Shown one piece after another: positions 1-7,795 of a stretch of 64,000 nt of DNA. Where the stretch lies: positions 4,316,001-4,380,000 of the forward strand of contig NZ_CP163443.1 in the NCBI RefSeq assembly GCF_041053055.1, given 5' to 3'. A model generated the notes under the pieces. It was not told the origin of the DNA and searched no databases. It saw only the letters and a list, made by a program, of their open reading frames with translations. Position 1 is the stretch's first letter. The number at the start of each line of letters is the position of its first letter. Both the position numbers and the translations under genes were made by a program. The stretch is from Streptomyces sp. R41. Its GTDB lineage: Bacteria > Actinomycetota > Actinomycetes > Streptomycetales > Streptomycetaceae.

Positions 1-2
1 AC

Positions 3-812
3 CTCCCGCATGTCACGACCCACCTCACCGCCAACGACCCCGTACGGATGCGGGAGTTCGCCCAGGCCCTCAGTGCCGAGCTGAAGCGGCGGGCCGAGCT
101 GCTCGGGCGGCTCGACTTCACGGAATGGCACACCCGGCGCGAGGTGTCGGGCCGGATCGTGGCCCAGCGTTCGGCCAAGTCGTCGTCGCCCGGGATGGTG
201 TCCGGGGCGTCGTCCGGTGCCGGGGATCTGGACGCGCCGCCCAGTTCGACGCTGCGGTTGCGGCCGGCTGCCGCGCGAGAGCGTACGGAGCCGGGGCCGC
301 CGCTCGCCCGTCTTGTCGTGGTGGTCGACGACCTGGACGCGCTGCTGTCACCCCCGTTGGGATCGCCGGGGCGCCCTGCGGCCGGGTCCGTCATACGAGC
401 CCTCGAGGCCGTTGCCCGTGAGGGGGAGCGGCTTGGGGTGCACCTTGTGGCGGCGGCCGGGATCGACGGGCGTACGGCGGGGTCCGAGCTGGGGCGTTCC
501 GCCGCGGTGCGGGTCGTCCTCGACGCGGTGTCGGCGGGGCCTGACGAGCCGGCTCCCGGGCGGGGGCTGCTGCTTCGCCCGGACGGGCGGGACACGCCCT
601 TCCAGGGCGGTCGGGTCACCGGGCGCATTCCTCGTACGGCCACCCTCCGCCCCACCGTCGTGCCCCTGGAGTGGCATCGCATGGGCGATCCGCCGGCGCG
701 GCGGCCCGTTCGCGAACTGGGCAACGGGCCGACAGACTTGGCGCTGCTCGCCAGTGCGCTGGAGCGGGCGGCCCGGTCTGTCGCCGCGGTCGAGGTGCCT
801 TCGCTGCTTTAG
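3..812 (+). CDS. FtsK/SpoIIIE-type ATPase, C-terminal part (5' end outside window)
   Basis: The frame is open from the first bases of the window, so this is the last 269 residues of a longer protein ending at TAG 810-812. The N-terminal stretch (LPHVTTHLT, then ANDPVRMREFAQALSAELKRR) matches the segment of FtsK/SpoIIIE/EssC ATPases between Walker A and Walker B. The hydrophobic run RLVVVVDDLDALL near residue 100 is a good Walker B, and the following GERLGVHLVAAA matches the sensor strand. The C-terminal tail carries no recognisable domain. In Streptomyces such proteins are often large FHA plus FtsK fusions or type VII secretion motors; the missing N-terminus prevents choosing between them. 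An internal ATG at 48 is not needed as a start. Confidence 0.72.
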   Translation, partial: LPHVTTHLTANDPVRMREFAQALSAELKRRAELLGRLDFTEWHTRREVSGRIVAQRSAKSSSPGMVSGASSGAGDLDAPPSSTLRLRPAAARERTEPGPPLARLVVVVDDLDALLSPPLGSPGRPAAGSVIRALEAVAREGERLGVHLVAAAGIDGRTAGSELGRSAAVRVVLDAVSAGPDEPAPGRGLLLRPDGRDTPFQGGRVTGRIPRTATLRPTVVPLEWHRMGDPPARRPVRELGNGPTDLALLASALERAARSVAAVEVPSLL

Positions 813-1148
813 CTCCGGGTGCGGGTGGGTGGGGCCGGGGATGTTTTTTCGCCCCCTCCGCCCCTACCCGTCCCGTACCTGGGGGGCTCCGCCCCCCAGA
901 CCCCCCGGGTGGTCATTTGGCTGCCGGTCGGTGGGGGCTGGTCGCGCAGTTCCCCGCGCCCCTGGCGGGGCCAGCAGTCCCCGGGGGCGGGAATGAGGAG
1001 GGCGGCGGGGGCGACAACACGTCACGACCCGATCACGATCACTCGTTTGACACCGCTGGCGCTCTTGCCGCCCTCATGCCCCGGGCGTAGACCAGAGCGC
1101 ACGGGACAGCGCTCGGACGTTCGACGAGGAACGAAGAACGGGGCAGTG
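813..1148. other. Intergenic region with GC-rich extragenic palindrome
   Basis: About 335 bp without a convincing gene. It holds the strong hairpin at 879-899 and a GC-rich stretch to about position 1000 whose wording (ggggctccgcccccc, ttccccgcgccc) is typical of the extragenic repeats scattered through Streptomyces genomes. The promoter of the downstream importer genes should lie between about 1000 and 1140. A TTGACA sits at 1047-1052 but no good -10 hexamer follows at the usual distance, so no promoter is called. Confidence 0.5.
879..899 (+). terminator. Hairpin after the FtsK-type gene
   Basis: A perfect 9-bp inverted repeat (ctggggggc / gccccccag) with a 3-base loop. There is no clear U-run, so this is either a Streptomyces-style U-less terminator or part of a mobile extragenic palindrome. 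Confidence 0.45.
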
Positions 1149-2570
1149 ATGCGCAGCAATCTTCGTGTACGCAGGTCGCCCAATCACTCCACCAATCACG
1201 CCACGCACAGGTCACGCAGGGCCGCACAAGCCGCCGCAGCCGCCGTCATCGCCGGCGCGCTCACCCTCACCGCATGCGGCGGCGACAACAAGGACAAGGG
1301 CAAGGACAACAACGGCACGGAAAGCAGCGGCGGCAGTGGCGGCGTCACCCTTCCCAAGCTCGACGGCGCCAGCCTGGAAGTCGCCGCCGTATGGACCGGC
1401 CCCGAGCAGGCCAACTTCAAGAAGGTGCTGGCGGAGTTCGAGAAGCGCACCGGCGCGAAGGTCACCTTCGTACCCGCGCAGGACCCGATCATCAACTTCC
1501 TCGGTTCGAAGATCGCCGGTGGCAAGCCGCCGGACGTCGCGATGCTGCCCCAGCCCGGGGCCATCAAGCAGGCCGTCGACAAGAAATGGGCCAAGCCCAT
1601 CGGCGCCGAGGCGCAGGCGGAGCTCAGCAAGAACTACTCGCAGGGCTGGCAGGACATCGGCAAGGTCGACGGCAAGCAGTACGGCGTCTATTACAAGGCC
1701 GCCAACAAGTCGCTGATCTGGTACAACGCCAAGGTCTTCGAGAACGCGGGCGCGCAGGAGCCCAAGACCTGGAAGGACCTCCTGGCCACCGCGCAGACGA
1801 TCTACGACTCCGGTGTCACCCCGTTCAACGTCGCCGGCGCCGACGGCTGGCCCCTCACCGACTGGTTCGAGAACGTCTATCTGTCCCAGGCGGGCCCCGA
1901 GAAGTACGACCAGCTCGCCCAGCACAAGATCAAGTGGACGGACCCGTCCGTCAAGCAGGCCCTCACCACCCTCGCCCAGATCTGGGGCAAGAAGGACTTC
2001 GTCGCGGGCGGCGGGGCCGGCGCGCTGCAGACCGAGTTCCCGGCCTCCGTGACGCAGACCTTCACCGGCGGCGACCAGCCGAAGGGCGCCATGGTCTTCG
2101 AGGGCGACTTCGCGCAGGTCAACATCGCGGAGACGAAGGCAAAGGTGGGCACGGACGCGAAGGTGTTCCCGTTCCCGACCGTGGGCAGCACCGCGCCGGT
2201 GGTCTCCGGCGGTGACGCGGCTGTCATCCTGAAGGACTCGAAGGCGGCCCAGGCACTCGCCACCTTCCTGGCCTCGCCGGACGCCGCGACGATCCAGGCG
2301 AAGCTCGGCGGCTATCTCTCCCCCAACAAGAACGTGCCGAACTCGGCGTACCCGAACGCCGTGCAGCAGAAGATCGCCAAGGCGCTCATCGCGGCCGGCG
2401 ACGACTTCCGCTTCGACATGTCCGACCAGACCCCGCAGGCCTTCGGCGGCACGCCCGGCAAGGGCGAGTGGAAGGATCTCCAGGACTTCCTGAAGAACCC
2501 GACCGACGTCGCGGGAACCCAGGCGAAGCTGGAGAAGGACGCGGCGGCGGCGTACGGCAGCGGGAGCTGA
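1149..2570 (+). CDS. Extracellular solute-binding lipoprotein of an alpha-glucoside-type ABC importer
   Basis: A 473-residue protein of the family 1 (MalE-like) solute-binding class. An Arg-rich start and a hydrophobic h-region (AAAAAVIAGALTLTAC) give a lipobox with the lipidated Cys at residue 43, followed by a flexible Gly/Ser/Asn/Lys linker. The mature part contains GASLEVAAVWTGPEQANFKKV and FEKRTGAKVTFVPA, typical of sugar-binding lobes. It would sit on the outer face of the membrane and hand sugar to the two permeases downstream. ATG 1149 is preferred because the signal peptide begins there; GTG 1146 lies immediately in front, with a weak AGGAACG upstream. The stop is 7 bp from the first permease. 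The second permease is followed by a terminator with no ATPase gene, so an ATPase shared from elsewhere (MsiK-like) is inferred. The sugar specificity is inferred from the permeases. Confidence 0.85.
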   Translation: MRSNLRVRRSPNHSTNHATHRSRRAAQAAAAAVIAGALTLTACGGDNKDKGKDNNGTESSGGSGGVTLPKLDGASLEVAAVWTGPEQANFKKVLAEFEKRTGAKVTFVPAQDPIINFLGSKIAGGKPPDVAMLPQPGAIKQAVDKKWAKPIGAEAQAELSKNYSQGWQDIGKVDGKQYGVYYKAANKSLIWYNAKVFENAGAQEPKTWKDLLATAQTIYDSGVTPFNVAGADGWPLTDWFENVYLSQAGPEKYDQLAQHKIKWTDPSVKQALTTLAQIWGKKDFVAGGGAGALQTEFPASVTQTFTGGDQPKGAMVFEGDFAQVNIAETKAKVGTDAKVFPFPTVGSTAPVVSGGDAAVILKDSKAAQALATFLASPDAATIQAKLGGYLSPNKNVPNSAYPNAVQQKIAKALIAAGDDFRFDMSDQTPQAFGGTPGKGEWKDLQDFLKNPTDVAGTQAKLEKDAAAAYGSGS

Positions 2571-2577
2571 TCCGGCG

Positions 2578-3921
2578 ATGACGTCGGCAGCGGCGGCGGA
2601 GGGCCCCCAGCCCCCCGCCGCACCCCGCCCGCGCAAGAGCGTGACCGGCACCCGCAAGACCGTGGCAGCCCTCTTCCTGCTGCCTGCCCTCGTGCTGCTC
2701 GGCGCGCTCGTGGTCTACCCGATCGGGTACTCGGTCGTCCGCAGCTTCTACAACCAGTCCGGCGACGGCTTCGCCGGCATCGACAACTACAAGTCCCTGT
2801 TCACCGACGACGGCATCCGCACCGCGCTCAAGAACAACATCATCTGGGTGGTCTTCGCGCCGACAGTCGCGACCGCGCTCGGGCTGATCTTCGCGGTGCT
2901 CACCGAACGGGTGCGTTGGGGCACGGCGTTCAAGCTGGTCGTCTTCATGCCGATGGCGATCTCGATGCTCGCCGCGGGCATCATCTTCCGGCTGGTGTAC
3001 GACCAGGACCCGGACAAGGGGGTCGCGAACGCGGTCTGGGTCGGCATCCACGACACGTTCGCCGAGTCGTCCGCGTTCCCGAAGGCCCACCCCGGACGGC
3101 AGTCACCACTCGAACCCCAAAGCGGCGGGTTCATCACCAAGAACCCCGTCCAGGTCGGGCAGTCCGTCACCCTCCCCCTCGTCGGTGTCGCCCCCGACCA
3201 GATGCCCGACAGCGCCACGAAGGCCGTACAGGCCAAGACCGAGCCCGGCAAGGTCACCGGCACGGCCTGGCAGGACTTCACCCGTGGCAAGGGCGTCGGA
3301 AAGCTCGGCCAGGTGGACCCGAGCGAGCTCGGCTACGCGGGCATGAGGATCGAGGCCGTCAAGGACGGCAAGGTGGTCGACTCCACGAAGGTCCGTGACG
3401 ACGGCACGTTCACGCTCTCGGACAAGGCCGACGGGGCTCAACTCCGGCTCCCCGCAGGTAACTTCAAGGAGCCGTACAACGGACTCGACTGGCTCGGCCC
3501 GTCCCTGGTCACGCCGGCCATCATCGGCTCGTACATCTGGATGTGGGCGGGCTTCGCGATGGTGCTGATCGCGGCGGGGCTCGCGGGGGTGCCGCGCGAG
3601 CTCCTGGAGGCCGCAAGGGTCGACGGGGCGAACGAGTGGCAGGTCTTCAGAAGGGTCACCGTGCCGCTGCTCGCGCCCGTCCTCGCGGTCGTCACCGTCA
3701 CCCTGATGATCAACGTGCTGAAGGTCTTCGACCTGGTCTTCATCATCGCGCCGGGCTCGTCCCAGGACGACGCCAACGTGCTGGCCCTGGAGCTGTACCG
3801 CAAGGGCTTCTCCGAGGACCAGCCGGGCATCGCGAGCGCCATCGCCGTGTTCCTGCTGCTGCTCGTGATCCCGGTGATGCTGTTCAACGTCCGGCGGCTT
3901 CGGCGGGAGGTGCGGCGATGA
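2578..3921 (+). CDS. ABC sugar importer permease, AglF-like, with large inserted domain
   Basis: A 447-residue MalF-class inner-membrane permease. The first helix (VAALFLLPALVLLGALVVYPI) is followed by the usual NYKSLF element and further helices. The EAA loop reads ELLEAARVDGANEWQVFRRV near residues 341-360 and is where an ATPase would dock. Between about residues 150 and 300 there is a soluble insertion, predicted to be extracytoplasmic, that ordinary MalF-class sugar permeases lack; such an insertion is characteristic of alpha-glucoside permeases of the AglF group. The protein ends with the very basic tail NVRRLRREVRR. Its TGA (3919-3921) overlaps an ATG at 3918, which opens the downstream mini-ORF chain. 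The 3' end of the gene has been copied into the adjacent tandem repeat array. Confidence 0.88.
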   Translation: MTSAAAAEGPQPPAAPRPRKSVTGTRKTVAALFLLPALVLLGALVVYPIGYSVVRSFYNQSGDGFAGIDNYKSLFTDDGIRTALKNNIIWVVFAPTVATALGLIFAVLTERVRWGTAFKLVVFMPMAISMLAAGIIFRLVYDQDPDKGVANAVWVGIHDTFAESSAFPKAHPGRQSPLEPQSGGFITKNPVQVGQSVTLPLVGVAPDQMPDSATKAVQAKTEPGKVTGTAWQDFTRGKGVGKLGQVDPSELGYAGMRIEAVKDGKVVDSTKVRDDGTFTLSDKADGAQLRLPAGNFKEPYNGLDWLGPSLVTPAIIGSYIWMWAGFAMVLIAAGLAGVPRELLEAARVDGANEWQVFRRVTVPLLAPVLAVVTVTLMINVLKVFDLVFIIAPGSSQDDANVLALELYRKGFSEDQPGIASAIAVFLLLLVIPVMLFNVRRLRREVRR

Positions 3922-4013
3922 CGGCACGCCCGTTTTTCGGCCGGGGGTCCGGGGGTTGCCCCCCGGGAAAACGCAGCAACGTCCGGCGGCTTCGGCGGGA
4001 GGTGCGGCGATGA
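3918..4013 (+). CDS. Putative 31-residue coupled mini-ORF, repeat unit 1
   Basis: It starts at the ATG overlapping the stop of the upstream permease, with gggagg 6 to 12 bases ahead. It begins MTARPFFGRG and ends with the same 11 residues as that permease (NVRRLRREVRR). Its TGA again overlaps the next ATG (4010). It is probably a by-product of repeat duplication, but translation is plausible because start, ribosome site and coupling geometry are all present. The product would be small and strongly basic, with no known domain. Confidence 0.3.
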   Translation: MTARPFFGRGSGGCPPGKRSNVRRLRREVRR

Positions 4014-4105
4014 CGGCACGCCCGTATTTCGGCCGGGGGTCCGGGGGTCGCCCCCCGGGAAAACGCAGCAACGTCCGGCGGCTTCGGCGGGAGGTGCGGC
4101 GATGA
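4010..4105 (+). CDS. Putative 31-residue coupled mini-ORF, repeat unit 2
   Basis: A near-exact copy of the previous mini-ORF, with Tyr replacing one Phe (MTARPYFGRG) and Arg replacing the single Cys. The stop at 4103-4105 overlaps the ATG at 4102. The same caution applies: the reading frame is real, but expression is unproven. Confidence 0.3.
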   Translation: MTARPYFGRGSGGRPPGKRSNVRRLRREVRR

Positions 4106-4314
4106 CGGCACGCCCGTTTTTCGGCCGGGGGTTCGGGGGTCGCCCCCCCGGGAAAACGCAGCAACGTCCGGCGGCTTCGACGGGAGGTGCGGCGATGACG
4201 GCACGCCCGTTTTTCGGCCGGGGGTCCGGGGGCCCGCGGCGACAGCCGCTGACGTCTCAGCCCGCGGAGAAATGCAGCAATGTCCGGCGTCTGCGACGGG
4301 AGGTACGACGATGA
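4102..4314 (+). CDS. Putative 70-residue coupled mini-ORF spanning repeat units 3 and 4
   Basis: One extra C in this unit makes it 93 bp, so the frame does not stop at the unit boundary but reads through the next unit, including its ATG at 4195. It still ends in NVRRLRREVRR, and its TGA (4312-4314) overlaps the ATG at 4311 that starts the second permease. The chain of coupled starts from one permease to the other is therefore unbroken despite the indel. Confidence 0.3.
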   Translation: MTARPFFGRGFGGRPPGKTQQRPAASTGGAAMTARPFFGRGSGGPRRQPLTSQPAEKCSNVRRLRREVRR

Positions 4315-5219
4315 CCGCCCATGCCGACAGGCTGCCGAAATCCGCGCCCGTCAGCGCCGTGAAGGCCAAGCAGTCCCTCGGCGCACGGCTCGCCGGCGGC
4401 GTCAGCGGCGGGCTGCTCCGGGTCTTCCTGCTCCTCGTCGGCCTGTTCTGGCTGGTGCCGACCATCGGGCTGCTGCTGTCCTCGCTGCGCAAGCCGGAGG
4501 ACATGAGCGCGAGCGGCTGGTGGAAGGTCTTCAGCGAGCCCTCGCAGCTCACCGTGGACAGCTACCAGAAGCTGCTGGAGAACAGTGACATCACCAACTC
4601 GCTGGTGAACACGGTACTGATCACGGTCCCGGCCACCGTCCTCGTCGTCGTGATCGGTTCGCTCGCGGGCTACGCCTTCGCCTGGATGGAGTTCCCCGGC
4701 CGCGACTGGTGGTTCCTCGGCGTGGTCGGACTGCTGGTCGTTCCCGTGCAGGTGGCGCTGATCCCGATCGCCGAACTCTTCGGCAAGATCGGCATCTTCG
4801 GGTCGATCATCGGCGTGGTCTTCTTCCACGTGGGCTTCGGCCTGCCCTTCGCGGTGTTCCTGCTGCGGAACTTCTTCGCGGAGATCCCGCGGGAGCTCCT
4901 GGAGGCGGCCCGGCTGGACGGCGCGGGTGAACTGCGCCTGTTCGTACGGGTCGTGATGCCGCTCGGCGGTCCCGCGATCGCCTCGCTCGGGATCTTCCAG
5001 TTCCTGTGGGTGTGGAACGACATGCTCGTCGCGCTGGTGTTCTCCAACTCGAGCAGCCAGCCGATCACGGTCGCACTGCAGACACAGGTACGCCAGTTCG
5101 GCAACAACATCGACGTGCTGGCGCCGGGAGCGTTCATCTCGATGGTGATCCCACTCGCCGTGTTCTTCGCGTTCCAGAGGCAGTTCGTGTCCGGAGTCAT
5201 GGCGGGCGCGGTGAAGTAG
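4311..5219 (+). CDS. ABC sugar importer permease, AglG-like
   Basis: A 302-residue MalG-class permease, partner of the upstream AglF-like protein. The first helix (LLRVFLLLVGLFWLVPTIGLLL) is followed by further helices and an EAA loop ELLEAARLDGAGELRLFVRV near residues 200-220. The C-terminal half (GIFQFLWVWNDMLVALVF) is typical of the subunit. ATG 4311 is chosen because it is preceded by gggagg and overlaps the stop of the repeat-derived ORF. An in-frame ATG at 4272 would add 13 residues from repeat sequence and is not favoured. Expression probably depends on coupling through the repeat array or on its own Shine-Dalgarno. Confidence 0.88.
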   Translation: MTAHADRLPKSAPVSAVKAKQSLGARLAGGVSGGLLRVFLLLVGLFWLVPTIGLLLSSLRKPEDMSASGWWKVFSEPSQLTVDSYQKLLENSDITNSLVNTVLITVPATVLVVVIGSLAGYAFAWMEFPGRDWWFLGVVGLLVVPVQVALIPIAELFGKIGIFGSIIGVVFFHVGFGLPFAVFLLRNFFAEIPRELLEAARLDGAGELRLFVRVVMPLGGPAIASLGIFQFLWVWNDMLVALVFSNSSSQPITVALQTQVRQFGNNIDVLAPGAFISMVIPLAVFFAFQRQFVSGVMAGAVK

Positions 5220-5239
5220 AGCCCGGGAAAAGAGCACTT

Positions 5240-5269
5240 GAGGGGCGGGTCGACAGCGGGCCGCCCCTC
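5240..5269 (+). terminator. Terminator hairpin after the sugar importer operon
   Basis: The inverted repeat gaggggcgg ... ccgcccctc (9 bp) with a 12-base loop, 20 bp after the second permease stop, closes the importer operon. Confidence 0.65.
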
Positions 5270-5367
5270 CGTGTTGTCACCGGCCCGTCCCTCCCCGTTC
5301 ACCAAAGTTCCCCCGTATGCCACATCTGGCGTAACCAAGTCACCCCTTCGGCCGTTCCCGGGCAGGT

Positions 5368-7671
5368 ATGCCCGCGCCGACCCATGGATGTCCCTTGCCC
5401 AGGTTCAGTGTCATCGTCCCCGCGTACAAGGTTCAGGCGTACCTGCACGAGTGCCTGGAATCCGTCCTCGAGCAGTCCTACCCGGACCTCGAACTGATCG
5501 CGGTCGACGACTGCTCGCCCGACGCCTGCGGGGCGATCATCGACGAGTTCGCGGCCCGCGACGCCCGCGTACGCGCCGTACACCTGCCGGAGAACGTGGG
5601 CCTGGGCCGCGCCCGCAACGCGGGCCTCGAACAGGCCACCGGCGACTACCTGATCTTCCTGGACAGCGACGACAGCCTCACCCAGGACGCGCTGCGCGCC
5701 ATCGCCGACCGGCTGAAGGAGACCTCCGAACCGGACGTCCTGGTCTACGACTACGCGCGCACGTACTGGTCGGGCGAGGCCGTCCGCAACCAGTTCGCCG
5801 CGCAGTTGACGGAGCAGGGGCCGGCGCCGTTCCGGCTGGCCGACCGGCCGGGGCTGCTGCGGGTCCTGATGGTGGTGTGGAACAAGGCGTACCGCCGGGA
5901 GTTCGTCGAGCGCGAGGGCTTCGCCTTCCCGCCCGGCTACTACGAGGACACGCCCTGGACCTATCCGGTGCTGATGTCCGCCGAGACGATCGCCACCCTC
6001 GACCGGGTCTGCGTCCACTACCGCCAGCGGCGCCACGGGAGCATCCTCGGCACGAGCAGCCGCAAGCACTTCGACATCTTCGAGCAGTACGACCGTGTCT
6101 TCGCGCACATCGACAGCCGCCCTGAGCTGGCCCCCTGGCGCCCGGTCCTGTTCCGCCGCATGGTCGACCACTTCTCGACGGTGTTCGTGAGGCGCGGCCG
6201 GCTGCCACGCGGCTCGCGGGCCGAGTTCCTGCGCAAGTCCCGTGCCCACTACCGCCGTTACCGCACACCGGGCGCCCCGGTCCCGCTCCGCACCCGCGTG
6301 CGGCACGCACTGGTCAGGCTGGGCACCCATCGCGCGTACCGCCTGCTGTCACTGGCGTCCCACGTCCGCAGACACACCGTGTACCGGGCCAAGGCGCTGC
6401 TGCGCAGGACCCGGGGCGCCGCGCTGCAACTCCACTACCGCGTCCAGCTCCGCCTCCCGCTGCGCGCCGACCGTGCCGTCTTCTCCAGCTACTGGGGCCG
6501 CGGCCACGGCTGCAACCCGGGCGCCCTGGAGTCCGCGTTCCGCACCTGGGCGCCGCACATCACCACCGCGTGGATCGCGCACGCCGAGCACCATCACACG
6601 ATCCCGGCCTCGACGCGCAGGCTGCGCCCCGCCACGGCCGCGTACTGGACGGCGCTCGCCCGCTCCAAGTACCTGGTGAACAACGTCAACTTCGACCGGC
6701 GCCTGGTCAAGCGCCCCGGCCAGATCATGATCCAGACGCAGCACGGGACCCCGCTCAAGCACATGGGCCTCGACCTCCAGGACCGCCCGGCGGCCTCGCG
6801 CGGCACGGACTTCGCCGAGCTGCTGCGCAGCGTCGACAAATGGGACTACTGCCTGTCCGCCAACCGCCACTCCACCCTGGTCTGGGAGCGCGTCTTCCCG
6901 TCCTCGTACACGACGCTGGAGTACGGCCTCCCCCGCAACGACGTCTTCCAGCAGGCGACTTCGGGGGACGTGACCCGGCTGCGCGAGTCGCTCGGCATCC
7001 CCGAGAGCGCGGTCGCTGTCCTGTACGCGCCGACGTACCGCGACTACCGCCGCACCCAGCGCCGCACCCTCGACCTGGAGCGCATGCTGCGCCAACTCGG
7101 TCCACGCTTCGTCGTGCTGACCCGCGCCCATCACTCGTACGCGGGGTCCCCGGCGAGCGCCGCGCCTTCTTCGTCGGGCCGCCTCATCGACGTGTCCGAC
7201 CATCCGAGCATCGAGTCGCTGTGCCTCGCCTCGGACGTGCTGGTCACCGACTACTCGTCCCTGATGTTCGACTACGCGGTCCTGGACCGGCCGATCGTGA
7301 TCCACGCGGACGACTGGGAGGCGTACGAGGCGGCCCGCGGCACCTACTTCGATCTGCGCGCCTTCCCGCCGGGCGCGGTCGCGCGCAGCGAGGACGAGCT
7401 GATCGACATCTTCGCGACGGGGCACTGGCGCGGCTCACGCTCCGCACAGCTGCGGGCCGCGTTCCGCGAGCGCTTCTGCCCGTACGACGACGGGCGCGCC
7501 GCGGAGCGGGTCGTACGCCGTGTGGTCCTTGGCGAGACCGCCGGCCTGCCGCCGTTCATCCCGCTCGCCGAACGGCACCCGGTCCCGTCGGCGGCCGCGG
7601 CCCGCCCTGCCCCGCCCCTCGCGACCGTGCCGCCGCCCGGCGGCGCCGTCCCCGCCACCGAGAACCTCTGA
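5368..7671 (+). CDS. Bifunctional GT2 glycosyltransferase / CDP-glycerol glycerophosphotransferase-like protein (copy 1)
   Basis: A 767-residue fusion. Residues about 10-240 form a family 2 glycosyltransferase with canonical signatures: FSVIVPAYK, IAVDDCSPD, FLDSDD and the acceptor-site YYEDTPW. The C-terminal half, about residues 370-730, is a TagB/TagF-type phosphotransferase with QTQHGTPLKHMG (His near residue 459), YGLPRNDV, LTRAHH and VTDYSSLMFDY. Such proteins polymerise sugar-phosphate or glycerol-phosphate units on the cytoplasmic face of the membrane to make teichoic-acid-like wall polymers. It is the first of three tandem paralogues and the only one with every signature intact in both halves. 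The start is uncertain: ATG 5368 gives a 9-residue extension relative to the paralogues, while TTG 5395 would give the same beginning (PRFSVIVP). The actual substrates are unknown. Confidence 0.82.
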   Translation: MPAPTHGCPLPRFSVIVPAYKVQAYLHECLESVLEQSYPDLELIAVDDCSPDACGAIIDEFAARDARVRAVHLPENVGLGRARNAGLEQATGDYLIFLDSDDSLTQDALRAIADRLKETSEPDVLVYDYARTYWSGEAVRNQFAAQLTEQGPAPFRLADRPGLLRVLMVVWNKAYRREFVEREGFAFPPGYYEDTPWTYPVLMSAETIATLDRVCVHYRQRRHGSILGTSSRKHFDIFEQYDRVFAHIDSRPELAPWRPVLFRRMVDHFSTVFVRRGRLPRGSRAEFLRKSRAHYRRYRTPGAPVPLRTRVRHALVRLGTHRAYRLLSLASHVRRHTVYRAKALLRRTRGAALQLHYRVQLRLPLRADRAVFSSYWGRGHGCNPGALESAFRTWAPHITTAWIAHAEHHHTIPASTRRLRPATAAYWTALARSKYLVNNVNFDRRLVKRPGQIMIQTQHGTPLKHMGLDLQDRPAASRGTDFAELLRSVDKWDYCLSANRHSTLVWERVFPSSYTTLEYGLPRNDVFQQATSGDVTRLRESLGIPESAVAVLYAPTYRDYRRTQRRTLDLERMLRQLGPRFVVLTRAHHSYAGSPASAAPSSSGRLIDVSDHPSIESLCLASDVLVTDYSSLMFDYAVLDRPIVIHADDWEAYEAARGTYFDLRAFPPGAVARSEDELIDIFATGHWRGSRSAQLRAAFRERFCPYDDGRAAERVVRRVVLGETAGLPPFIPLAERHPVPSAAAARPAPPLATVPPPGGAVPATENL

Positions 7672-7795
7672 ACCGGAGTCCGCGTGCCCTCCAGCCCGTC
7701 GCGGCCCACCCCCACCCGGCCGGCCACCTGGCGGCCCGCCGGGCGACCGGGGCGATGAAACCCCAAGCTCAGTGCCCCTTGAGAGAAAGAGCAGA

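Larger units (their letters stand above)
3886..4314 (+). repeat. Tandem 92-bp repeat array carrying copies of a gene end and a gene start
   Basis: Units begin (aacgtccggcgg or close variant) at 3886, 3978, 4070, 4163 and 4279, giving spacings of 92, 92, 93 and 116 bp. The first three are nearly identical; the last spacer has diverged and grown. Each unit holds three parts: the last 11 codons of the upstream permease (NVRRLRREVRR), a Shine-Dalgarno gggagg with an ATG overlapping the stop (ATGA at 3918, 4010, 4102, 4195 and 4311), and a GC-rich hairpin element (ccgggggtccggggg ... gccccccggg). The final unit runs into the true start of the second permease. The simplest origin is insertion of an extragenic palindrome at the gene junction followed by tandem duplication. 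Confidence 0.95.

Noticed and set aside
813..1148. N-terminal extension of the solute-binding protein to position 819
   Set aside because: The extended frame reads through a hairpin and extragenic repeat and would bury the signal peptide 110 residues inside the protein.
3886..4314. Tandem array considered as a CRISPR
   Set aside because: The repeats are directly adjacent 92-bp units without unique spacers and contain gene ends, so it is not a CRISPR array.
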